A model generated the notes under the pieces. It worked only from the letters and a program-made list of their open reading frames with translations, had not been told where the DNA came from and made no database searches. 43,048 bases of DNA from Paludibacteraceae bacterium. GTDB lineage: Bacteria > Bacteroidota > Bacteroidia > Bacteroidales > Paludibacteraceae. Below are positions 1-7,707 of this stretch, in pieces (positions within the stretch are counted from its first letter, which is position 1; the number at the start of each line of letters is the position of its first letter). The translations under genes were made by a program, and so were the position numbers. The stretch is from NCBI GenBank assembly GCA_024400115.1, contig JAKSNF010000018.1, positions 1 to 43,048 of the forward strand. Reading direction: 5' to 3'.

Positions 1-1205
1 CGCCATTGGTTCATTGAATCAGCATAGGCTTGCCATACAGGAATGATAGTCGATAGATTCCCATCTTTAGGGAACATCATATTTACCATAGATTTGAAAC
101 CCACAGCTTCGTACTCGGGAAGGCGAGTGATATACGCATCCTCGTGGTCTCCGGTAAAATAAATATCGTCTTTCCATTGAGACGCAGGGTCTTGAGGGTG
201 GTTTTTACGCCAACATTGTAACGCAGCGTTGGTTGTCTCGTAAAGTTGCTGCCAACGTTCGGGATGGACATACTCTACCACGTCACAACGATAGCCGTCA
301 ATACCAAACTCTTCTACCCAAGCAGCTATCCATCGAATAACATACTCCGTCGGGGCGAGTTCTGCGTCCCTGCGTAATGTGAGCATCTTTGCCCATGTAT
401 ATTTCTCTTGTCGTTTGTCGCCTATTGCCTGTTGCCATTTGTCTTTCCAAAATAAAGGAAGAGAGACCGGTGCTTCTTTTTCGGAGAGAACATCGGGAAG
501 ACCATAAATAGTGGTTGCCAATCGAGGATCAGGCAAGGCTGCCAATTCGTCTTCTGAGAGTGGGCGACGCAACCACTCGTCTGTGAACCAACGAGACCAG
601 TTATAGGCATTTGTCAAGGTATCGAAATACTCCTGCCCCCTATCAGGTCTCCATTGCTCATCAATCGTGTTGCCATTGCTATAAAAAGCATTATAGTCGG
701 AAAAAGTAGGATAACCCACATCATTGATATTCGCTCCCATCATCACGCGTATACCTTGTGCATGCAGGGCGTCAATGACCTTGTGCAGTTCTTCTACTGT
801 GCCGTAATTAGCGTCAGTTTGGGTATAGTCAAGCGGATAGTAACCGTGATAACCGTAGTGCGGAAAATCATTGACGACGCCGCTTCCCGTCGTCCAACCA
901 TGTATCTGCTCATAAGGGTCGGTAAGCCAAACGACATCAACGCCTAAATCCGTAAAGTATCCATCTTGGATTTTTTGGTATAGTCCTACCCAATCGCCTC
1001 CGTGGAAAGTAGAAGCATTGAGGCGTTCAGAACCATAATCGGTGGCACGACCATAGGAGTTATCGTTAGTAGTGTCGCCATTATAAAAACGGTCGGTTAA
1101 AAGGAAATAGACAGTTGCTTTATCCCAACTAAAACCATCGGGATTAGACTGCTTTCCACAACTGACAAGCAAAACTAAAGGTAATAGTAATAGAATCTTT
1201 TTCAT
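1..1205 (-). CDS. GH13 alpha-amylase-like lipoprotein (C-terminus outside window)
   Basis: I translated this by hand from ATG at 1205 (an ATG at 1208 is equally possible); the frame stays open to the left edge, about 400 residues. The N-terminus is a lipoprotein signal (MKKILLLL, then LLVSC), so the protein should be anchored outside the inner membrane. VYFLLTDRFYNGD, HGGDWVGL and YHGYYPLDYT are typical of GH13 amylases, nearest to the MalS type. The nucleophile region is kept (GIDGYRCDVVEYV), but region I reads MMGANINDVGY where DxxxNH is usual, and the acid/base region reads FTGDHEDAY where TGE is usual. It may therefore be inactive or altered. A promoter lies upstream, and a GH97 gene about 1 kb away suggests glucan or galactoside use. 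Confidence 0.85.
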   Translation of the reverse strand, partial: MKKILLLLPLVLLVSCGKQSNPDGFSWDKATVYFLLTDRFYNGDTTNDNSYGRATDYGSERLNASTFHGGDWVGLYQKIQDGYFTDLGVDVVWLTDPYEQIHGWTTGSGVVNDFPHYGYHGYYPLDYTQTDANYGTVEELHKVIDALHAQGIRVMMGANINDVGYPTFSDYNAFYSNGNTIDEQWRPDRGQEYFDTLTNAYNWSRWFTDEWLRRPLSEDELAALPDPRLATTIYGLPDVLSEKEAPVSLPLFWKDKWQQAIGDKRQEKYTWAKMLTLRRDAELAPTEYVIRWIAAWVEEFGIDGYRCDVVEYVHPERWQQLYETTNAALQCWRKNHPQDPASQWKDDIYFTGDHEDAYITRLPEYEAVGFKSMVNMMFPKDGNLSTIIPVWQAYADSMNQW

Positions 1206-1273
1206 CATAGTTTCATCTCGTGAGCGATGGGCAATTTCCGTCTGCCGGACGATATCTTTTGCAGTTTATGCTG

Positions 1274-1304
1274 CAAAGATACGTTTTTTTTTCGACATAT
1301 GCAA
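1274..1304 (-). promoter_or_regulatory. Bacteroidetes-type promoter of the amylase-like gene
   Basis: On the minus strand TATCTTTG (1281-1274) is preceded by TTG (1304-1302) with a 20-nt spacer. This fits the phylum's TTG-N19-TAnnTTTG pattern and lies about 70 bp upstream of the start codon. Confidence 0.7.
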
Positions 1305-1305
1305 G

Positions 1306-1341
1306 AAAAAAACGACTTTTGCAGTGAAAAGTCGTTTTTTT
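1306..1341. terminator. Bidirectional intrinsic terminator
   Basis: A perfect inverted repeat (arms AAAACGACTTTT and AAAAGTCGTTTT, 6-nt loop) is flanked by an A-run and a T-run. It sits between the 3' end of the ArdC-like gene and the amylase promoter, so it probably ends the ArdC-like transcript. Confidence 0.8.
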
Positions 1342-1380
1342 ACAGACCGATTGTGCCTGAAGAATATTTTTCTATGCTCG

Positions 1381-1746
1381 TTATTGTGCTGTTGGTAACA
1401 ATACTTGGTCACGACAGTAGAGGAAACGGATAGGACTGAAACTATATCCCGATTCAGTGGTAATGGGTTTACCCCAGAATAAATAGGCGTGCTGACCCTT
1501 GCGGACATGAGCCCCTTTCTCCTTCCACTCATCGAAAGTGTGAAGCTCCTGGTCAACAAGGTTGTAACACTCGCGTAGAAGTTGATTACACTTATAGTCG
1601 GTACGTCCGGCGGCTTTCGCCATCTCGATAAGACCATTAGTGATCACTTTGAGGTGCTCACGATACTCGTGCATTTTCACGTTCTTTACTTGGTTAGCGA
1701 CTTGGTTGTTGACTTGGTTAGCGGAAACATTCATTTGGTTTGCCAT
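1381..1746 (-). CDS. Short ArdC-N-like (DUF1738-type) protein
   Basis: 121 residues, ATG at 1746. Residues 27-95 resemble the N-terminal ssDNA-binding domain of ArdC anti-restriction and plasmid proteins: a helical YREHLKVITNGLIEMA segment, then FDEWKEKGAHVRKGQHAYLFWGKP, close to the family's W-x-x-x-G-x-x-V-x-K-G-x-x-x-x-x-F-W-x-P signature. The C-terminal metallopeptidase domain of full ArdC is absent, so this is a stand-alone domain. Residues 5-22 are a low-complexity NQV repeat encoded by three 12-bp units. A TACTTTTG promoter box lies upstream and a strong terminator downstream, so it is probably monocistronic. ArdC relatives usually travel on mobile elements, but none is visible here. 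Confidence 0.65.
   Translation of the reverse strand: MANQMNVSANQVNNQVANQVKNVKMHEYREHLKVITNGLIEMAKAAGRTDYKCNQLLRECYNLVDQELHTFDEWKEKGAHVRKGQHAYLFWGKPITTESGYSFSPIRFLYCRDQVLLPTAQ
1687..1722 (-). repeat. In-frame 12-bp tandem repeat in the ArdC-like gene
   Basis: Three 12-bp units with the core ACTTGGTT on the plus strand (1687-1698, 1699-1710, 1711-1722) encode the NQV-rich N-terminus. The unit is a multiple of 3, so copy-number change would keep the frame. Confidence 0.8.
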
Positions 1747-1840
1747 AATTGTAAAAATTTAAGTTGTTTGTTGATTAAATGAATATACTATTTGTCCTAT
1801 TTTGCGTGGCCAATCAGCCTCGTTTTTTTCTAAGACGGTG

Positions 1841-1848
1841 CAAAAGTA
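1841..1848 (-). promoter_or_regulatory. Probable -7 box of the ArdC-like gene
   Basis: Minus-strand TACTTTTG matches TAnnTTTG about 95 bp upstream of the start. No clear TTG is seen at the expected -33 distance, so this is a weak call. Confidence 0.4.
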
Positions 1849-1980
1849 CTGCTATATTCTGACACCTTTGGTCAGTGGTTCTGAAAAAAAGCAAAAAAAA
1901 TGCACTTTTTTTGCAAAAAGCACATTTTTCTATTTTTAAATCAACCTCATCCAGTAAACCACACCACACCTTGCCTTTGT

Positions 1981-2146
1981 ATAGCCCCCGCAGGGCCTAT
2001 TATGCTACGGGGATGCTACGGGGATGCTACGTTAATGCTCCGTTTACAGACACGCTACAGACACGCTACAGACACGCTAAAGACACTGCCTTGTTCGGGT
2101 GCCTTGTACGGGTGCTTTGTACGGATGCTTTGTGCTTTGTACGGTT
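1981..2146. repeat. Palindrome followed by 11-bp and then 13-bp tandem arrays
   Basis: This fills much of the 405-bp gap between two genes; the rest (1849-1980) is AT-rich with nothing recognised. An imperfect palindrome (ATAGCCC/GGGCCTAT, 1981-2000) is followed by eight consecutive 11-bp units: ATGCTACGGGG at 2002-2012 and 2013-2023, two variants, then ACAGACACGCT at 2046-2056, 2057-2067 and 2068-2078, and one variant to 2089. From 2088 the period changes to 13 bp (GCCTTGTACGGGT type) to 2146, with one truncated 7-bp unit at 2127-2133. The short frames across it look like repeat translations, not genes. Confidence 0.9.
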
Positions 2147-2152
2147 TTAGGT

Positions 2153-4153
2153 TTACTCATGAAGGATAGCGGTCCAGCCACCGGCGGGAGCCAAATGAAC
2201 AGATAGTTTCATAGACGGATTGACCTTGCCGTTCGTGTGCTTGTAGTCGGTTGCCTCACGATGGGCGTTGATACCATCTGCAAAACAGTCCATGTTAGCT
2301 TCCGAGGTAAGGAAGTGCGAGAGATCGATGGTGAGGTCGCGAGCCGTCCAGTTGTTCATGGCAGCTACATACCATGTGTTGCCCTTGCGGCGAGCGATAG
2401 CCACATATTCGCCCATCTCTCCTGCCAGAGGAACGGTTTCGTCGAAGGTAGTCGGGATGAGGGATATGAAATCCGTACACTCTTGATTCTCCATATAGTG
2501 CGTTGGGCAGTCTGCCAACATCTGTAGCGGTGCTTCGAAGATGACGTACATCGCCATTTGGTGTACGCGTGTGCCCATACTCATTGGGTTGTCGTTGTTG
2601 CCAAAGAAATTGTGACGCAAGGCATTGTGCATAGCCCCCGGGGTGTAATCCAGTGATCCGGAGAGCATGCGCAGGTAGGGAATGGTGACGTCATAACGAG
2701 GCATATCGTGCAGAGGACCATTGCCTACACGAGGTTCCCATTTGCAGTTCTCCAGTCCTTTCACGCCCTCAAAGTTCACCACATTAGGATAGGCACGCTG
2801 CACGCCCGAAGGCTTCAGTCCATGATAATCAATGAGCAGATGATATTTGGCTGCACATGCTGCAATCTCGTACGACGAACGTATTACCTGTTGGTCATCA
2901 CGATCGAAGAAGTCCACCTTGAAGCCTTTCACACCTTGCTGAGCATAATGCTTCATGTTTCGCTCCAAGTCCTTGATGAGGTTGCGCCAAGTTGTCCACA
3001 GTATAACACCTACGCCTCTTTGCTTGCCGTACTCTACCAGTTCGGGAATACTGAGTTCATCGTTGGCATACTCAAGCAGATCCTCCTTGCTACTCCAGCC
3101 TTCGTCAACAATGATATACTCCAAGTTCTGACGGCTTGCAAAGTCGATGTAGTACTTATAGGTAGGCGTATTGATGCCAGCAAGGAAATCAACACCATAG
3201 ATGTTCCAGTTATTCCACCAATCCCAAGCAACCTTGCCGGGTTTAATCCATGAGGTGTCGGTCAATCGGCAGGCAGGTGCAAGGCAGTAAGGGGTATTGG
3301 TTTCGAGCAACTGGGTATCCGCTGTAGTAATCAAAACCAGTCGCCATGGCAATGCCTGTTTGGCTTGTATGAGAGCAATATAGTCGGCACGTTTAGTAGG
3401 CATGAGGTTGAGGCGATTGAAGCCGCCGACAACGCTTTCCAGCGGAAGGGGTGCAAACTCGGTTTGCAATGTATTCGCCGGTGAGCCTTCGTTGCGATAG
3501 AGAAACATGCCCGGGTAGTTCTCCACGGCTGTTTCCATCACGACCGCTTTGAGACCATTGGGCAGACAGACTGCCAGTGGCGTGATAGCGAGGGAGTCGG
3601 GATACATATCCATGAGGGACTGTTCGTCGTAATAAGACTCGAAACTAAAGCAATAGCGTTCGCCGGCGCGATTGTCGTTGACGTAAGGGACAAAAGCCTT
3701 GTAGTTGCCTACGAAAGCAAACTCATCACACTCGCTGACAACCGTCAACTGCTTGCGTGACTTGCTGACGAGACGATAGGCGCAGCCATCATTGTACGCG
3801 CGAATGATGAGATTGAACTCACCTTGGCACTCAAGCACTAACTCGTTGCATTGATGATTCACGACGGCGCGTTTGTAAGCCACTGTGGGTATCGTTTCGC
3901 TGATGTTATGTCGGCGAGCCTTTTGAATGCGCGTCTTCGTGCCCCAATTGCCGGTTGTGGTCTGAATGCTGATAGCCGATGGGGCGAGTACGGTTATGCC
4001 ATCGTGCGTGATAGACCATTCGATGCGTTCGTTGTCGCTGATGGTCGCCTTGAGATGACCATCAGGTGAGGTTACGACGTAGTTTTTGGCTTGTAGAGCA
4101 AAGCATACAAGCGAGCAGAAAAGGATTGCAATTGTGCGATTGTAGTTTTTCAT
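2153..4153 (-). CDS. GH97 glycoside hydrolase, retaining (alpha-galactosidase-like) type
   Basis: 666 residues with signal peptide MKNYNRTIAILFCSLVCFALQ, so periplasmic. An N-terminal GH97 beta-sandwich leads into the TIM barrel (WDWWNNW, IIVDEGWSS). Aligning from memory to SusB, the catalytic acid is kept (E468 in FEGVKGLE), but the two general-base glutamates of the inverting branch are replaced (LWTTW and HGLKP here). Asp414 in FKVDFF sits where retaining GH97 enzymes carry their nucleophile (Asp415 in the Bacteroides alpha-galactosidase). This argues for a retaining alpha-galactosidase-type enzyme, not a SusB alpha-glucosidase. Its ATG overlaps the stop of the WYL regulator by 4 bp, so the two are translationally coupled. 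Confidence 0.9.
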   Translation of the reverse strand: MKNYNRTIAILFCSLVCFALQAKNYVVTSPDGHLKATISDNERIEWSITHDGITVLAPSAISIQTTTGNWGTKTRIQKARRHNISETIPTVAYKRAVVNHQCNELVLECQGEFNLIIRAYNDGCAYRLVSKSRKQLTVVSECDEFAFVGNYKAFVPYVNDNRAGERYCFSFESYYDEQSLMDMYPDSLAITPLAVCLPNGLKAVVMETAVENYPGMFLYRNEGSPANTLQTEFAPLPLESVVGGFNRLNLMPTKRADYIALIQAKQALPWRLVLITTADTQLLETNTPYCLAPACRLTDTSWIKPGKVAWDWWNNWNIYGVDFLAGINTPTYKYYIDFASRQNLEYIIVDEGWSSKEDLLEYANDELSIPELVEYGKQRGVGVILWTTWRNLIKDLERNMKHYAQQGVKGFKVDFFDRDDQQVIRSSYEIAACAAKYHLLIDYHGLKPSGVQRAYPNVVNFEGVKGLENCKWEPRVGNGPLHDMPRYDVTIPYLRMLSGSLDYTPGAMHNALRHNFFGNNDNPMSMGTRVHQMAMYVIFEAPLQMLADCPTHYMENQECTDFISLIPTTFDETVPLAGEMGEYVAIARRKGNTWYVAAMNNWTARDLTIDLSHFLTSEANMDCFADGINAHREATDYKHTNGKVNPSMKLSVHLAPAGGWTAILHE

Positions 4154-5052
4154 AAGTATAGTTTTTGATAATCTTGCCCTAATTGTTTGAACTGTTTTAC
4201 CAGCGATTGCGGTTCCAAGACCTTCAGGTCTGCTCCGAAAGTACGCAACTCCTGAATAAAATCAAGCGTTGGAGCGAGGAAATACTCGAACTTACACGTT
4301 TGTCCTGTCGTTGGCAGTTCCTTCTGTGAGTGATGAAGGGGTAGGGAGCGGAGGTATTTGGCTTCTTGCTTATTGACCTCAATGAGGATACGTGTCGGTT
4401 CGACATTACCCCTAAAGATACCATAGTAGTTCTTGAAATAGGCTCGTCCGTCAAAGTTCTTCGGAATGGTGTACGCTTGATCCAGAATCTGCAAAGACAA
4501 GATTCGGTCCAAGGCATAAACGCGAATCTCGTTGGGGTGGTCGGAACTGAGTCCAATCATGTACCAACGGCGTTTGAAAGACTTAACGCAATAGGTCTGC
4601 ATGGTAAACGTGCGCCCTTCGGGAGCGTCAAAGCGTTGATAACGGACACTAAGCACTCTGCGATTGCGCAAGGCGTCCATGATAGGCGTGAGGTATTGCG
4701 AGTCGGACGGCATCTCCTCCAACAAAACATAAGGGTGCATGTCCTCATCTCGAACGAGACCTGTCATGGCAAACGAGTCTAATAGCCAGCGTTTAGATTG
4801 GTCTTTTCGGATAGCCTCGCTATTGGGTATGTAGTACGTGTAACCGGCATGACGGTCACACTCAATCAAGATTCCTAAGATAGATTCGGCACTGATACGC
4901 CAACGGTGAAAAGTACGCTCGTTGATGAACGACTCATGCCTATCATTGAGCGAACTATATGCCCAACGGCGGTCAATCTCCGCCCGTGTGATGCGGCCTG
5001 CCGACAGAATAGTGTTGGCTAACCAAAGGCTATGCTGTAATTGTGCAATCAT
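4150..5052 (-). CDS. WYL-domain transcriptional regulator
   Basis: 300 residues. Residues 1-65 look like a winged-helix-type DNA-binding segment (ITRAEIDRRW, then RTFHRWRISAESILGI). Residues about 120-220 form the WYL domain (LSVRYQRFDAPEGRTF, then KSFKRRWYMIGLS and IRVYALDRI), and a WCX-like C-terminal part follows (IQELRTFGADLKVLEP). WYL proteins are ligand-sensing regulators, often responding to nucleic acid or nucleotide signals. Only 2 bp separate it from the mutS stop, and its own stop overlaps the GH97 start, so it is co-expressed with both. Its target is not visible. Confidence 0.85.
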   Translation of the reverse strand: MIAQLQHSLWLANTILSAGRITRAEIDRRWAYSSLNDRHESFINERTFHRWRISAESILGILIECDRHAGYTYYIPNSEAIRKDQSKRWLLDSFAMTGLVRDEDMHPYVLLEEMPSDSQYLTPIMDALRNRRVLSVRYQRFDAPEGRTFTMQTYCVKSFKRRWYMIGLSSDHPNEIRVYALDRILSLQILDQAYTIPKNFDGRAYFKNYYGIFRGNVEPTRILIEVNKQEAKYLRSLPLHHSQKELPTTGQTCKFEYFLAPTLDFIQELRTFGADLKVLEPQSLVKQFKQLGQDYQKLYL

Positions 5053-5054
5053 AT

Positions 5055-7706
5055 TTATTTACCGACTAAGTGTTTGATTTCGTTTAGTTTATTGAGCGCC
5101 TCAATGGGGGTGAGGTTGTTGATGTCCATCGCCGTTACTTCGTCCCTAATCTGCTCCAAGACAGGGTCGTTGAGGGCGAAGAGGCTGAGCTGAAAGCCCT
5201 CCGGGCGTTCAGAGTTGAGAGTTGAGAGTTTAGAGTTTAGAGAAGCCGTCTGGTTAGAAAGTGTAGAGTTGTTAGTTTCTCTATTTACCGATTCCAAATC
5301 AGCAAGGATATGGTTGGCACGGTCGATGATGGAGGGTGGCATACCGGCGAGTTTGGCGACATGAATACCAAACGAGTGCTCCGAACCGCCCCGAACGAGT
5401 TTGCGCATGAACAGAACCTTACCATCTACTTCCTTGACGGACACGTTGAAATTGCGGATACGCTCAAAGAGAGCCTCCATCTCATTGAGTTCGTGATAGT
5501 GGGTAGCAAAGAGGGTCTTGGCATGACCCGGATGGTTGTGGATATATTCCACTATCGCCCAAGCGATGGATATTCCGTCGTAGGTCGAAGTGCCACGCCC
5601 TAACTCGTCAAAGAGAATAAGGCTGCGCTCGGAGAGGTTATTGAGGATAGACGAGGCTTCGGTCATCTCTACCATAAAAGTAGATTCACCTTGTGATATA
5701 TTATCGCTCGCGCCCACACGCGTGAAGACCTTATCCACAATACCGAGTTTAGCCGATTGAGCCGGCACAAAAGAGCCTATCTGCGCCATGAGTACAATCA
5801 GTGCCGTTTGACGGAGTAGGGCAGACTTACCCGCCATGTTCGGACCGGTGATAATGAGAATCTGCTGCCCGTTATTATCCAGATGGATATCATTGGGCAC
5901 ATAGCGCGTACCAAAAGGCAGTTGCTGTTCAATGACAGGGTGGCGCCCTTGGTGTATATCAATAATGAGCGAGTCATTGACTTCGGGGCAGACATAATCG
6001 TGCGCTTTGGCAACCGTAGCAAAAGAGGCAAGGCAGTCGAGTTGCGCTAAGATAAACGCGTCCGCTTGCAGGTCATTGACCACAGGCAGAAGCGACTGAA
6101 GCAATTCGGTATAGATACGGCTCTCAATAATCTCAATCTGCGACTCGGCGGATACAATCTGTTCCTCGTACTGCTTGAGTTCGGGTGTGATATAACGTTC
6201 GGCATTAACAAGAGTCTGCTTGCGAATCCACGTCTCGGGCACTTGGTCTCTGTAAGTATTGCGCACTTCGAGGTAGTAACCAAAGACGGAGTTAAAACCA
6301 ATCTTGAGCGACTGAATACCGGTGGCTTCTATCTCGCGTTGCTGAATCTGCAAGAGATAGTCCTTACCGCCTGAACGTAGGTCACGGTAATGGTCGAGGT
6401 TGGCATCTACACCGCGTGCTATCGTGTCGAGACGTCCTTGCGGGATAGGTGGGTCGAGGGTGAGCGTTCGCTCGATGAGCTCGCGCTCAGAGTTTAGAGT
6501 GTAGAGTTTAGAGTTTAGAGAAGCCGTCTGGTTGCGACCTTCGGTCGATAGTTTAGAGTTGAGGGTATTTTGTATATCTTCGACGCAATGTAAAGCGAAA
6601 GCGACGTGACGGAGGTCACGAGGGCCGATACGTCCGGTTGAAATCTTTGAAACGAGACGCTCCAAATCTTGTATAGGCGCAAGGCTATCTCTTACGGCAC
6701 TGAGTAGGTCGGGGTTATCAACAAAGAGTTTGACAAGGGCTTGTCGTTGCTCAATGGTTTTGACATCCTTGAGCGGGAAGGAGAGCCAACGGCGTAGTAG
6801 ACGAGCGCCCATGGGAGTGAGGGTAGAGTCTAAGATCGAATACAGGGACTTAGATTCCGCCGTGGAACCGTCAAAGAGTTCGAGGTTGCGAACGGTGAAT
6901 TTATCAAGCCAAACAAAACGTTCTTCCTCTATGCGACTGAGATGACGAATATGCGCCGTCTGTAGGTGCTGGGTCATATCGAGGTAATGCAAGATAGCTC
7001 CTGCGGCAATGACAGCCGAGGGTAGATTATCTACGCCAAAGCCCTTGAGCGAGGATGTGCCGAACTGCTTGAGTAAGCGGTCGTTAGCGGCTTGCGTTGT
7101 GAAAATCCAATCATCGAGGAGGAAAGTGAAGTACTTGTCTCCAAACAGATTGGTGAAGTCCGCTTTGCGGTCACGGAAAAAGAGTATCTCCTTGGGTGAG
7201 AAGTTGGTCAGCAGTTTGTCAATATATGTGCTATCGCCTTCCGCTACGAGGAACTCGCCTGTTGATATGTCCAAGAGGCTAAGGCCTATCTCCCCTTTCT
7301 TCGGAAAATGAAGGGCAGCAAGGAAGGTGTTTTCCTTTTGGGTGAGGGTAGTGTCCGAATAACTGACACCCGGGGTGACGAGTTCTGTCACGCCTCGTTT
7401 GACGAGGGTCTTGGTCTGTTTAGGGTCCTCTAATTGGTCACAGATAGCGACGCGGTATCCGTAACGAACGAGTTTGGGTAGGTAAGTGTCCAGTGCATGG
7501 AAGGGGAAACCCGCCATGTCAATCGGTGCCGCACCTGCCGCACCGTTGGAACGGTGGGTGAGGGTGATATTGAGAATCTTACTTGCCTCTACGGCATCCT
7601 CACAGTAGGTTTCGTAAAAGTCTCCGCAACGGAAAAGGAGCATCGCGTCGGGATACTGCTCCTTGATAGTGCGGAACTGAGCCATCATGGGTGTTTCTTT
7701 TTCCAT
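5055..7706 (-). CDS. mutS: DNA mismatch repair ATPase MutS
   Basis: 883 residues from ATG at 7706, chosen because it sits 1 bp after the upstream stop and fits the family N-terminus; an upstream TTG at 7721 is unlikely. The mismatch-binding motif GDFYETY, the core and clamp domains, Walker A ([13 protein letters not shown]), Walker B ([16 protein letters not shown]) and the C-terminal dimer segment ([17 protein letters not shown]) are all present. It recognises mispairs and recruits MutL. Two in-frame heptamer elements interrupt it: residues about 379-407 in the lever region ([20 protein letters not shown]) and about 809-837 between the ATPase and C-terminal segments. Both lie in stretches that vary between homologues, so activity may survive. 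Confidence 0.97.
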   Translation of the reverse strand: MEKETPMMAQFRTIKEQYPDAMLLFRCGDFYETYCEDAVEASKILNITLTHRSNGAAGAAPIDMAGFPFHALDTYLPKLVRYGYRVAICDQLEDPKQTKTLVKRGVTELVTPGVSYSDTTLTQKENTFLAALHFPKKGEIGLSLLDISTGEFLVAEGDSTYIDKLLTNFSPKEILFFRDRKADFTNLFGDKYFTFLLDDWIFTTQAANDRLLKQFGTSSLKGFGVDNLPSAVIAAGAILHYLDMTQHLQTAHIRHLSRIEEERFVWLDKFTVRNLELFDGSTAESKSLYSILDSTLTPMGARLLRRWLSFPLKDVKTIEQRQALVKLFVDNPDLLSAVRDSLAPIQDLERLVSKISTGRIGPRDLRHVAFALHCVEDIQNTLNSKLSTEGRNQTASLNSKLYTLNSERELIERTLTLDPPIPQGRLDTIARGVDANLDHYRDLRSGGKDYLLQIQQREIEATGIQSLKIGFNSVFGYYLEVRNTYRDQVPETWIRKQTLVNAERYITPELKQYEEQIVSAESQIEIIESRIYTELLQSLLPVVNDLQADAFILAQLDCLASFATVAKAHDYVCPEVNDSLIIDIHQGRHPVIEQQLPFGTRYVPNDIHLDNNGQQILIITGPNMAGKSALLRQTALIVLMAQIGSFVPAQSAKLGIVDKVFTRVGASDNISQGESTFMVEMTEASSILNNLSERSLILFDELGRGTSTYDGISIAWAIVEYIHNHPGHAKTLFATHYHELNEMEALFERIRNFNVSVKEVDGKVLFMRKLVRGGSEHSFGIHVAKLAGMPPSIIDRANHILADLESVNRETNNSTLSNQTASLNSKLSTLNSERPEGFQLSLFALNDPVLEQIRDEVTAMDINNLTPIEALNKLNEIKHLVGK
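5196..5280 (-). repeat. Heptamer/palindrome element in mutS, copy A
   Basis: On the coding strand units ACTCTAA, ACTCTAA, ACTCTCA, ACTCTCA, ACTCTGA run into the palindrome GCCCGGAGGGC (plus 5196-5206). The array is preceded by the module AACCAGACGGCTTCT. It encodes [20 protein letters not shown]. The 31 nt at 5225-5255 recur exactly at 6503-6533. Confidence 0.92.
6462..6571 (-). repeat. Heptamer/palindrome element in mutS, copy B
   Basis: CTCTAAA-type heptamers flank a palindrome (GACCGAAGGTC on the coding strand, plus 6538-6548) and the AACCAGACGGCTTCT module. At the boundary with normal coding sequence lie small inverted repeats (GAGC/GCTC, and GAGCG-TT-CGCTC at 6462-6473). Confidence 0.9.
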
Positions 7707-7707
7707 A

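Noticed and set aside
1875..2169. Two 89-91 codon frames on the plus strand
   Set aside because: They are read-throughs of the 11/13-bp arrays with no domain features or promoter.
2708..3253. 181-codon plus-strand frame within GH97
   Set aside because: Antisense shadow of a strongly supported gene.
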